Origin: Sinonovacula constricta
Taxonomy: Eukaryota > Mollusca > Bivalvia > Cardiida > Solecurtidae
DNA length: 64,000 nucleotides
Direction of reading: 5' to 3'
Assembly (NCBI GenBank): GCA_007844125.1
Contig: CM017572.1
Location: 20,615,934-20,679,933, forward strand
Program-made: the position numbers and the translations under genes
Notes under the pieces: generated by a model
What the model was told of the DNA's origin: nothing
Databases searched by the model: none
What the model saw: only the letters and a program-made list of their open reading frames with translations
In this document: positions 1 to 12,923 of the stretch, in pieces
Numbering within the stretch: position 1 is the stretch's first letter
Layout: each line of letters starts with the position of its first letter

Positions 1-2675
1 GGATTCGGGCAGTGTTACACTGTCTATTGATGTGACTAGATATGGGCACCGGGCAGTGTTACACTGTCTATTGATGTGACTAGATATGGGCTTCGGGCAG
101 TGTTACACTGACTATTGATGTGACTAGATGTAGGCACCGGGCATTGTTACACTGTCTATTGATGTGACTAGATATGGGCATCGGGCAGTGTTACACTGTC
201 TATTGATGTGACTAGATGTAGGCACCGGGCAGTGTTACACTGACTATTGATGTGACTAGATATGGGCATCGGGCAGTGTTACACTGTCTATTGATGTGAC
301 TAGATATGGGCATCGGGCAGTGTTACACTGACTATTGATGTGACTAGCTGTAGGCACCGGGCAGTGTTACTCTGTCTATTGACGTGACTAGATGTAGGCA
401 CCGGGCAGTGTTACACTGTCTATTGACGTGACTAGATGTAGGCTTCGGGCAGTGTTACACTGTCTATTTATGTGACTAGATATGGGCTTCGGGCAGTGTT
501 ACACTGTCTATTGATGTGACTAGATGTGGGCATCGGGCATTGTTACACTGTCTATTGATGTGACTAGATGTTGGCACCGGGCAGTGTTACACTTTCTATT
601 GATGTGACTAGATATGGGCTTTGGGCAGTGTTACACTGTCTATTGATGTGACTAGATATGGGATTCGGGCAGTGTTACACTATCTATTGATGGGACTAGA
701 TATGAGCTTCGGACAGTGTTACACTGTCTATTGATGTGACTAGATGTAGGCACCGGGCAGTGTTACACTGTCTATTGATGTGACTAGATATGGGCTTCGG
801 GCAGTGTTACACTGTCTATTGATGTGACTAGATGTGGGCATCGGGCATTGTTACACTGACTATTGATGTGACTAGATGTGGGCATCGGGCATTGTTACAC
901 TGTCTATTGATGTGACTAGATGTGGGCATCGGGCAGTGTTACACTCTCTATTGATGTGACTAGATATGGGCTTCGGGCAGTGTTACACTGTCTATTGATG
1001 TGACTAGATGTGGGCATCGGGCAGTGTTACACTGTCTATTGATGTGACTAGATGTGGGCATCGGGCAGTGTTACACTGTCTATTGATGTGACTAGAAATT
1101 GGATTTGGGCATTGTTACACTGTCTATTGATGTGACTAGAAATTGGATTTGGGCTGTGTTACACTGTCTATTGACGTGACTAGATGTAGGCACCGGGCAG
1201 TGTTACACTGTCTATTGACGTGACTAGATGTAGGCTTCGGGCAGTGTAACATTGTCTGTTGATGTGACTAGATGTGGGCACTGGGTTGCATTACACTGTC
1301 TATTGATGTGACTAGATATGGGCTTCGGGCAGTGTTACACTGTCTATTGATGTGACTAGATATGGGCATCGGGCAGTGTTACACTGTCTATTGATGTGAC
1401 TAGATATGGGCTTCGGGCAGTGTTACACTGTCTATTGATGTGACTAGATGTAGGCACCGGGCAGTGTTACACTGACTATTGATGTGACTAGATGTTGGCA
1501 CCGGGCAGTGTTACACTTTCTATTGATGTGACTAGATATGGGCTTTGGGCAGTGTTACACTGTCTATTGATGTGACTAGATATGGGATTCGGGCAGTGTT
1601 ACACTATCTATTGATGGGACTAGATATGGGCTTCGGGCAGTGTTACACTGTCTATTGATGTGACTAGATGTGGGCATCGGGCAGTGTTACACTGTCTATT
1701 GATGTGACTAGATGTGGGCACCGGGCAGTGTTACACTGTCTATTGATGTGACTAGATATGGGCTTCGGGCAGTGTTACACTGTCTATTGATGTGACTAGA
1801 TGTGGGCATCGGGCATTGTTACACTGACTATTGATGTGACTAGATGTGGGCATCGGGCATTGTTACACTGTCTATTGATGTGACTAGATGTGGGCATCGG
1901 GCAGTGTTACACTGTCTATTGATGTGACTAGATATGGGCTTCGGGCAGTGTTACACTGTCTATTGATGTGACTAGATGTGGGCATCGGGCAGTGTTACAC
2001 TGTCTATTGATGTGACTAGATGTGGGCATCGGGCAGTGTTACACTGTCTATTGATGTGACTAGAAATTGGATTTGGGCATTGTTACACTGTCTATTGATG
2101 TGACTAGAAATTGGATTTGGGCTGTGTTACACTGTCTATTGATGTGACTAGAAATTGGATTCGGGCAGTGTAACACTGTCTATTGATGTGACTAGATATG
2201 GGCACCGGGCATGTTACACTGTCTATTGATGTGACTAGAAATTGGATTCGGGCAGTGTAACACTGTCTATTGATGTGACTAGATATGGGCATCGGGCAGT
2301 GTTACACTGTCTATTGATGTGACTAGATGTGGGCACCGGGCTGTGTTACACTGTCTATTGATGTGACTAGAAATTGGATTCGGGCAGTGTAACACTGTCT
2401 ATTGATGTGACTAGATATGGGCATCGGGCAGTGTTACACTGTCTATTGATGTGACTAGATGTGGGCACCGGGCTGTGTTACACTGTCTATTGATGTGACT
2501 AGAAATTGGATTCGGGCAGTGTTACACTGTCTATTGATGTGACTAGATATGGGCATCGGGCAGTGTTACATTGTCAATTGTTGTGAATAGTTATGGTCCC
2601 TATGCAGTGTAACGTTGTCTGTTGATATGACAAGATACAGGTTAAGGACGTGTAGCATTGTCTATTGATGTTTAA
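1..2675. repeat. 44-bp minisatellite, about 60 copies (AK1 upstream intron)
   Basis: The tandem unit is 44 bp (for example the start cgggcag at 6 recurs at 50) and contains gtgttacactgtctattgat and gtgactaga. Variants differ mainly in the linker (tatgggctt, tgtgggcat, tgtaggcac, aattggatt). Copies between about 2560 and 2675 are decayed, as expected at an array edge. The left edge lies outside the window. A rare-variant pair (ttggcacc unit) recurs at 571 and 1495, giving a 924-bp, 21-unit higher-order duplication. Confidence 0.97.
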
Positions 2676-2843
2676 TATATTTATAACCGATGTTGAACGT
2701 CGCTGGAGCACTCAGTCAAGCTTAAATTTCCTTTGAGCCACAGATGTCGACAAACGACAGTGAAAATAAAATAAAGAGAGAGCTTGTTTGATAATTTTCG
2801 AATAGTTCGTAGGTTTCATCTTACCTATTTGTTTCCCCCTAAG

Positions 2844-3007
2844 GCGGTCCTGGATCCGGAAAGGGAACTCAGTGCGAACGAATCGTAGAAAAGTACGGTT
2901 TCTGCCATCTTTCATCCGGGGATTTGCTCAGGGCGGAAGTAGCATCGGGATCAGAACGAGGCAAGAGGCTCAACCAAATAATGGAAAAGGGAGAACTGGT
3001 GCCTTTG
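2844..3007 (+). CDS. AK1: AK1 exon with P-loop
   Basis: This internal exon of 164 nt follows a pyrimidine-rich acceptor (ttccccctaag) and ends at donor GTAAGA. It starts with the last two bases of a split Gly codon and encodes the nucleotide-binding P-loop GPGSGKGT, then the helix and NMP-binding segment through GELVPL. The preceding exon must end in phase 1 and is not in the window, because positions 1-2675 are all tandem repeat and nothing between 2676 and 2843 gives a suitable start. Confidence 0.95.
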
Positions 3008-6000
3008 GTAAGAGTTGATTGTAGTAATATTTTATCCTGTCCTGTTTTACTAAAATGTGTCTACAGTCAGGCGTTTTAACTTAGGACACACTTTAGTGAT
3101 AGACGCTAGTTGCCATAGTATCTCAAGTGGGAGACGCTAGCTGCCGTAGTATCTCTTGTGGGAGACGCCAGTTAGTAAGAGACGCTTTTTGCCATAGTAT
3201 CTCTAGCGGGAGACGCCAGTTGCCATAGTATCTATAGCGGGAGACGCCAGTTGCCATAGTATCTCTAGCGGGAGACGCTGGCTGCCGTAGTATCTTTAGT
3301 TGAAGACGCCAGTTAGTTAGAGACGCTTTTTGCCATAGTATCTCTAGTGAGACACGCTAGTTGCCATAGTATCTCTAGTTAGAGATGCTAGTTGCCGTAG
3401 TATCTCTAGTTAGAGATGCTAGTTGCCATAGTATATCTAGTAAAACGCTTATTGCCATAGTATCTCTAGTGAGACACGCTAGTTGCCATAGTATCTCTAG
3501 TTATAGATGCTAGTTGCCGTAGTATCACTAGTTAGAGATGCTAGTTGCCATAGTATATCTAGTAAAACGCTTATTGCCATAGTATCTCTAGTTGGAGACG
3601 CCAGTGAGTTAGTGACGCTTTTTGCCATAGTATCTCTAGTGAGACACGCTAGTTGCCATAGTATCTCTAGTTAGAGATGCTAGTTGCCATAGTATATCTA
3701 GTAAAACGCTTATTGCCATAGTATCTCAAGTGAGACGCTAATTGCCATAGTATCTTTAGTTAGAGATGCTAGTTGCCATAGTATATCTAGTAAAACGCTT
3801 ATTGCCATAGTATCTCTAGTGAGACACGCTAGTTGCCATAGTATCTCTAGTGAGACACGCTAGTTGCCATAGTATCTCTAGTTATAGATGCTAGTTGCCA
3901 TAGTATCTCTAGTGAGAGTAACCGTAGTGCTGATTTAACATTTAAACTTTGCATTCACATTGTGACATCCAGGCCCCATTGAACGAATGTGGTGTTAGTG
4001 GTGAATATATCCGCCATATCGTAATTGTTATGTTTGACGATCCGAACCCACTTCCATTTAACAAGGCTTACCACCTTAAATTTTAATTCATATGGAAATA
4101 TGCGATTTTACAAAAATGATTGTTTGAAGGCCACGTTCACTACGTCCAAAGTCTATCTTTCTAGGACGAGGTACTCGGCCTGTTGCGCGACGCCATGAAG
4201 GCCAAGCTGTCTGACACTAAGTGTTTCCTTATTGACGGCTATCCCAGAGAGATGGAGCAGGGTACACGGTTCGAGAACGAGGTAAGTCAACCCGAACGAT
4301 TCATATTGTTAGTGTACTTAAAAGCAGTAGCGCTTTAAACAAAAAGATGACTATCTCAGGGACTAAACACTCGCTGTTGATTAATTACATTAATATTTGA
4401 AAGTAACGAACCATAACTCCGATGGGACCTAGACTATTTGCTACTTGGCTTTCTTCCTTGTTGTATGCTTCTTCTGTAATTGCAAGATGAGTTGTTAACA
4501 TCGGCATACTTGATTACTTTTGTTAGGCAGGACCTCGCCAAACAGTTGTGAATTCTTATTAATGTCTGCTACTTTTTATAATTGAAAGCTACACTTGTTT
4601 GTTGCAAGTTAGACTGTTAAAAACTATACAAAGTGTCTTACATAACAACTGTGACTGCCTGTTATGTACTGTTACGCCATCGTCCCCATGAAAAAATGCA
4701 TTCTATAAGAGGGACCGCAAACAAGAGTATTCTACTGCTAGCCTGTATTCATGGGAATAGGTACCGCTGTACATTGCTGTGAACGAGTAAAAGTATCTGT
4801 GGACGCACAAAGCGATCAGTATCGTCTCTTTATTATTATTTAACTCATACTATGAGTTGTTGGGGCTAACTAGGATTCACTTTGTTCGTCCGTAAACGGA
4901 ATTACGTGACTTGTCGTCCGGGGACTGGTAGTGGAGGTACCCCAGATGGGACAGAGAGGTCCGGGGACTTGTAGTGGAGGTACCCCTCATTGGACAGAGC
5001 GGTCCGGGGACTGGTAGTGGAGGTACCCCAGTTGGGACAAAGCGGTCCGGGGACTTGTAGTGGAGGTACCCCAGATGGGACAGTGCGGTCCGGGGACTGG
5101 TAGTGGAGGTACCCCAGATGGGACAGAGAGGTCCGGGGACTTGTAGTGGAGGTACCCCTGATTGGACAGAGCGGTCCGGGGACTGGTAGTGGAGGTACCC
5201 CAGTTGGGACAAAGCGGTCCGGGGACTTGTAGTGGAGGTACCCCAGATGGGACAGTGCGGTCCGGGGACTGGTAGTGGAGGTACCCCAGATTGGACAGAG
5301 CGGTCCGGGGACTTGTAGTGGAGGTAGCCAGAAGTGACAAGAACCTCTGCTGAGGATTTTCCTTCAAGTATTCTGTCTGGGATCTTTTTAAGTGGAAAGA
5401 TTTAATCCATTTTAAAATTTACAGGCAGACGCAATACTCGCCAAGGGCAAAACAAAGTCCATAAGTCGCTTTAATGGTCATGTTTACTTTATGGTTTGAC
5501 GCGTTTTAAAAGTATTGGTTATATGGCTATTTTATTGTGTTTTTAGTAAGAAACTTAGTTCCTTTTTGGTCTGAATATATGTTTGATATATTGTTTATAT
5601 AATGTATGACTATAAATAATGTTGGGGTTATTGTTTAACATTATGGACGAGCCCCTCAAAATAATCGCATGATTCCCATTGTTTTTCATTTCAATACACC
5701 CTTTACACATTTTGTTATGTTACACTAGTATCATACAGCTTTTTGATTGATGACGTCATTGACATCATAATGCAGATCGTCTCATACCACTTAATATTCA
5801 CCAAGCATTGTTAAAATTTCGTAAACCAGTATATAAACGTTTTATCTTGGGGTTAACCTCTCCATAGGCTCGCCAACTAAAACTGTTAGTAAAATCGTTT
5901 AATAATTGTTTGTATCAAATAACTTGTGTCAGATTCTCTGTAAACGATATATTCTCATTAGTCTTTTATTTCATATTATGGGGCGGGGGCGGTTTGACTT

Positions 6001-9000
6001 TCATTTTTGTTCTTTAACTTATATTCGTCTATTCTCTAGATATGCGAGTGCTGCAACGTGCTCTATTTCGAAGTGTCAGACGACTGTATGACGTCACGAC
6101 TTATGGAGCGCGGGAAGACGAGCGGTCGCGTTGACGACAACGAAGAAACGATTAAGAAACGTCTGCAAACGTTCCACAACCAGACTCAGCCCGTTATTGA
6201 CCACTTCACCCAAAACAGCAAGGTCATCAAGGTAAAAAAATGCTTATCAAACTTACACATCTGACACATGTGTAATACGGTATGCTACTCCCTTCATACC
6301 TCTGGCACATGTGTAATACCGTATACCACCACCTTCACACATATGACACATGTGTAGTACGGTATGCTGCCACCTTCACACATCTGACACATATGTAATA
6401 CCGTATACCACGACCTTCACACATAAGACACTTGTGTAATAAGGTATACTACCACCTTCACACATCTGACAGATGTGTAATACGGTATACTACCACCTTC
6501 ACACATCTGACACTTGTGTAATACCGTAATTTACCACCTCCACACATCTGATACATCTGTAATACGGTATACTAACACCTTCACACATAAGACACATGTG
6601 TAATACAGTATGCTATTACCTTCACACATCTGACACATGTGTAATACAGTATACTAACACCTTCACACATCTGACACATGTGTAATACGGTATACTAACA
6701 CCTTCACACATCTGACACATGTGTAATACAGTATGCTACCACCTTCACACATCTGACACATGTGTAATACAGTATACTAACACCTTCACACATCTGACAC
6801 ATGTGTTATACGGTATGCTACCACCTTCACACATCTGACACATGTGTAATACGGTATACTAACACCTTCACACATCTGACACATGTGTAATACAGTATAC
6901 TAACACCTTCACACATCTGACACATGTGTAATACGGTATGCTACCACCTTCACACATCTGACACATGTGTTATACGGTATACTAACACCTTCACACATCT
7001 GACACATGTGTAATACGGTATGCTACCACCTTCACACATCTGACACATGTGTTATACGGTATGCTACCACCTTCACACATCTGACACATGTGTAATACGG
7101 TATACTAACACCTTCACACATAAGACACTTGTGTAATACCGCAATCTACCACCTCCACACATCTGACACATGTGTAATACCATATACTAACACCTTTACA
7201 CATAAGACACATGTGTAATACGATATACTAACACCTTCACACATCTGACACATGTGTAGTACGGTATGCTACCACCTTCACACATCTGACACATCTGTAA
7301 TACGATATACTAACACCTTCACACATCTGACACATGTGTAGTACGGTATGCTACCACCTTCACACATCTGACACATCTGTAATACGGTAAACTAACACCT
7401 TCACACATCTGACACATGTGTAGTACGATATACTAACACCTTCACACATCTGATACATCTGTAATACGGTAAACTAACACCTTCACACATCTGACACATG
7501 TGCAATACGGTATACTAACACCTTCACACATCTGACACATGTGTAATACGGTATACTAACACCTTCACACATCTGACACATGTGTAATACGGTATGCTAA
7601 CATCTTCACACATCTGATACATGTGTAATACGGTATACTAACACCTTCACACATCTGACACATGTGTAATACGGTATACTAACACCTTCACACATCTGAC
7701 ACATGTGCAATACGGTATACTAACACCTTCACACATCTGACACATGTGTAATACGGTATGCTAACATCTTCACACATCTGACACATGTGTAATACGGTAT
7801 GCTACCACCTTCACACATCTGACACATGTGTAATACGGTATACTAACACCTTCACACATCTGACACATGTGTAATACGGTATGCTAACATCTTCACACAT
7901 CGAATACATCTGTAATACGGTATACTACCACCTTGACATATCTGACACATGTGTTACACGGTATACTACCACCTTGACACATCTGACACATGTGTAGTAC
8001 GGTATGCTACCACCTTCACACATCTGACACATGTGTAATACGGTATACTACCACCTTGACACATCTGACACATGTGTAATACGGTATACTACCACCTCGA
8101 CACATCTGACACATGTGTAATACGGTATACTACCACCTTCACACATCTGATACATCTGTAATACGGTATACTACCACCTTGACACATATGACACATGTGT
8201 AATACGGTATACTACCACCTTGACACATCTGACACATGTGTAGTACGGTATGCTACCACCTTCACACATCTGACACATCTGTAATACGGTATGCTAACAT
8301 CTTCACACATCTGATACATCTGTAATACGGTATACTACCACCTTGACACATATGACACATGTGTAATACGGTATACTACCACCTTGACACATCTGACACA
8401 TGTGTAGTACGGTATGCTACCACCTTCACACATCTGACACATCTGTAATACGATATACTACCACCTTCACACATCTGACACATGTGTAATACGGTATACT
8501 ACCACCGTCACACATCTGATACATGTGTAATACGGTATACTACCACCTTCACACATCTGACACATGTGTTATACGGTATGCTACCACCTTCACACATCTG
8601 ACACATGTGTAATACGGTATGCTACCACCGTCACACATCTGATACATGTGTAATACGGTATACTACCACCGTCACACATCTGATACATGTGTAATACGGT
8701 ATACTACCACCTTCACACATCTGACACATGTGTTATACGGTATACTACCACCGTCACACATCTGATACATGTGTAATACGGTATACTACCACCTTCACAC
8801 ATCTGACACATGTGTAATACGGTATGCTACCACCTTCACACATCTGACACATGTGTAATACGATATACTACCACCTTCACACATCTGACACATGTGTAAT
8901 ACGGTGTACTAACACCTTCACACATCTGACACATGTGTTATACGGTATTCTACCACCTTCACACATCTGACACTTGTGTAATACGGTATGCTACCACCTT

Positions 9001-12000
9001 CACACATCTGATACATGTGTAATACGGTATGCTACCACCTTCACACATCTGACACATGTGTAATACGGTATGCTACCACCTTCACACATCTGACACATGT
9101 GTAATACGGTATGCTACCACCTTCACACATCTGACACATGTGTAATACGGTATGCTACCACCTTCACACATCTGATACATGTGTAATACGGTATTCTACC
9201 ACCTTCACACATCTGACACATGTGTAATATGGTGTACTACCACCTTCACACATCTGACACATGTGTTATACCGTATACTACTACTATAATGCGTCTGACA
9301 GATGTGTGCTATGGTATGCTACCATTATAACACACATGATACTTGTGTTGGACGGTTCTTTACTGTACGTATGTCGACATACTTATGGTTGGTATGTCTA
9401 AGTTCTGACATTCGCAGCAGACCCCTGATACATTACTCGATAGGTGCACTATCCTATCACATGCCAGGCGGGATATCTCCTCTCACTGAAGGTTTTGTCT
9501 TGTGAAGACTCCAGTCTACGCAAGACTTCAACTTCCATGGGCAGAAGCTGGGGAGAATAAGCAAGCGACTTTAAACGTTCTGTCACGGCTGCCCCTTCCC
9601 AATAAGAATTAAAGTAAACAGTGTAATTTTCTACCTGATGCTCAATTTACTAAGACATTAAATAATTTTAAATGCATCAATAAACACAACTTTAAAATCT
9701 TAAAACATGATATGCGACAGTTAAAACCATTTTATCCTTCAAACAACCAAATAATTTATTGTTACATGATATGCTGTTTACTGATATTCTACATTTCTTT
9801 GAAAAGTGAAACATATCTCATCAACTGCCATTACAACCACTTGTATTTCCTCTCTGAACCATGTTGCTCAGTTAGCAAAAAGATCAAAGCTCTGAAAAGC
9901 GCTGTTTGGGCGGTGTAAGATTTATCTTGTTAGCGAATAAATATATGCAAAAATGGCCATTTTACATTTTTATGGTAAGTCGATTGCGCAGCTCACTGGA
10001 AGGCAGTGCTGTTGCAAAACAACCATCTCTTTTAAATAAAGATTATACTTTGAAACAAAAACTGTAACACTGTCACCAACATCCTGTTAAAGAAAATATT
10101 ATATTAAACATAAATACTTTCCATTTAGTTGTTGTTTTAGATGTATGAAATAACGGGTCATTAGCATTATTTGTTTGTTTGTTTATTGGGTTTATCATCC
10201 CACCAACAGTATTTCAGTTATTTGGAGACGGTGTCCACTTGAAGCAGATATAGTGCTGCATTCACTGTGTATAGCATGCCGTGAACACCTGGTATGATAC
10301 CACACCCAGTCACATTATCCTGACACCGGGCCAACCAGTCGTGGAACTACCCTTATATTTGCTTGAGCGTTAGCAAGGGAGCTATACCACTACTATTTTT
10401 AACGACTTTGGTATGTCGCGGCCCGGGATCGAACCCGGGGCCTCCCGTACCTGGATCATTAGTGTTACCAGACGTGAGCACAATATACTTTGTTCAAAAT
10501 AAACTCTCAGTTATAAGTAAGTCTACCTCTGTATGGGATATTTGTGCGTGCATAATTTCTGCAGAAAAGTCATACTTTTAGCCTAAGCTTAGACGATTGT
10601 AAACAGTATCTCAATTTTAGGGCAGTAAAACTCCTTAGTTGGCTCAAAAATATTCATTCTTTTCAAATCCATAAATAAGAACGATTGCAATTCCTGCTAA
10701 AAGTAGACATCGACGTAAGAACAGATGACATGGATGAGCTAAAAAATAAGTGGTCACATGGTCTTCCTAGTTTAAAAATAGCTTACTGTGCAGCGTGTCT
10801 CAGATAGAAAATAATTTTTAATGACGACTGTGGCGTTATGGTTCACTTTTTACGTTGGTTTAGGACATCAATAAACAACATCTTGTGAGATGTGTTCACG
10901 TAACAACGATTTATTTGTTTGTTAAATGAAAATGTTTTTGATCATAACCGTCGAATACCACATTTAAGCCGCAGGCGGCATTGAGGCTCCGCGCGGGATT
11001 TATCAAATATCTTGGCCTAGTATACAATACATGTACATAGCCAGTGGAACACTCGTTCTAATAACATGTTTCTCCTATCTTGTGTATGTTTAGTCACTGA
11101 GTGATATTCCTGCGTGCCGCTGTTCATTTATAAATCTGCATTTCATTTATGTCTGCATTATACAGTATAATCAGTTGAACATCTAGTTTAAACTGACTCA
11201 CAATGTTATCATTTGAAGCATACCTAGACACAAGACGTCTAGTCTCCCTCTACAAATAATTTGTTTTTGTACACGCACTACTTTTTCCCGGGCATAAAGA
11301 CTGACCAAGGGAGGTCAAGATCATGTAGAGTCAATCCTTGATGCTTCCATAAAAATCAGCTTTTTCCACCGTTCCCAAAAGCCACGTTATCACTTTTTAG
11401 ATCACTTTAATCATCTGGGTTATCTGCTCTGACGTTTACCTCAATTTTAAGGAAATCCCAATCCACTCGCAACACCTCGGTCATTGCTACGAGATACAGA
11501 CTTGTCCAAATACCCCCGAGTAGTTACGAATTGAGAAAAATGAACATTTAGAGTGGTTTGAAATATTGTTCGAAGAAGTCTTTGTTTGGAACTAAGTAAG
11601 AATTACCACAGAAAATATGCACAAAAACACCAAACCTGAGTCAAACATTGTATGTGTGTGTATTTAATATTGACAAACTTTTGGATACCACATGTGACAG
11701 GAGCTCAAGGCTCAAATTTTCTCATTTTTTTTTTTTACAGACGATTAATTTTAACTAGATACGTGACACTTTTGTTAGTGCAAGATCAAACAGTTGACTA
11801 CCTTTTGTAATATCACCCACAACATCAAATATGAGTTTTATGGGTTTTGTTATTCATATTACACAACTGTTCGTTGAACTATCAGCACCAGTAACGTTGC
11901 AAACAGTCTCAAGTCTCTTAAAGGTGGTACAGACAATTCTATCAAATACAAGTAACAATATCATAATACTGCTTTGGGCAGATCCATGCATAATTTCTGC

Positions 12001-12853
12001 ATAAACTCACACTTTAGTCTAATTACAGACAACTTTGAGCGCCATTTTTTATTGTTAGACAGTACACATCGTGAAAAAATCACGCTAAATGCTCATTCTT
12101 ACCAAATCTATAATTACGGAAGATATTGATCTCTGATAAAAAATATCGACATCAGAACGGATTACCCGGATAACGACATAACGTGATATCAAAAATAAGT
12201 TTTTACGTTGTTTTTTAGTTTAAAAATAGATATCTTTGCAGTATGGCTCGGATAGGATATACTTTTTATAGTGACAAGTGGAGATTTATGCTTCACTGTT
12301 TACACAGATCTTGGGCATCAATGAAAGCATTGGGTGGGTACTTTTCATCTACAATGTAACAATGACTTGTTACTGGAAATAAAAGATTTGGTCCAATCAG
12401 ACGGATGCCAATTTAACGTCTGCACCGTTTGACTTGAAACTCAAAAAGAATATAACAACAATTATGAAGTGTTTTCGGATAACTAACACACAAAAAAACA
12501 TTGGCCCGACGACCCACCCGCTGCCCAACGCCCCCCACAATCCCTCACACACCATCGTACAAACACACGTTACTTTTAAACAAACCTTTTGAGTTATTTT
12601 TTCCCCTGTTCATTTGTTATCTTTGTGATTTTTTTAAACTGAACTTTATACAATTATAATACATACATCATACATCCTTTCTCTGAATGATTTCCCTTTA
12701 TACTCTGATTGGAGCTGAAAATACTCAGAAATGGTAAAACTATTTCTGGAATATTATTGTTTCAAAGTTGTTTTTTCTGTAACATAGTAACCAGAAATGC
12801 ATAAAATGTAATTGCTCTCGTGCTTGACAATTGTGGTAAGTACACACACACGC

Positions 12854-12923
<70 letters not shown>

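Noticed and set aside
2712..2915. 67-codon - strand frame
   Set aside because: Shadow of the AK1 P-loop exon on the opposite strand.
4877..5367. Pro/Ser-rich frames in the 43-bp array
   Set aside because: The repeat is inside an AK1 intron and on the opposite strand, and overlapping frames show the same peptide shifted.
6250..9290. CRISPR-like repeat/spacer organisation
   Set aside because: Units are contiguous tandem repeats with point variants and no unique spacers; the host is a eukaryote.
6250..9290. p53-type half-sites in the 41-bp units
   Set aside because: ACACATGTGT does not satisfy RRRCWWGYYY.
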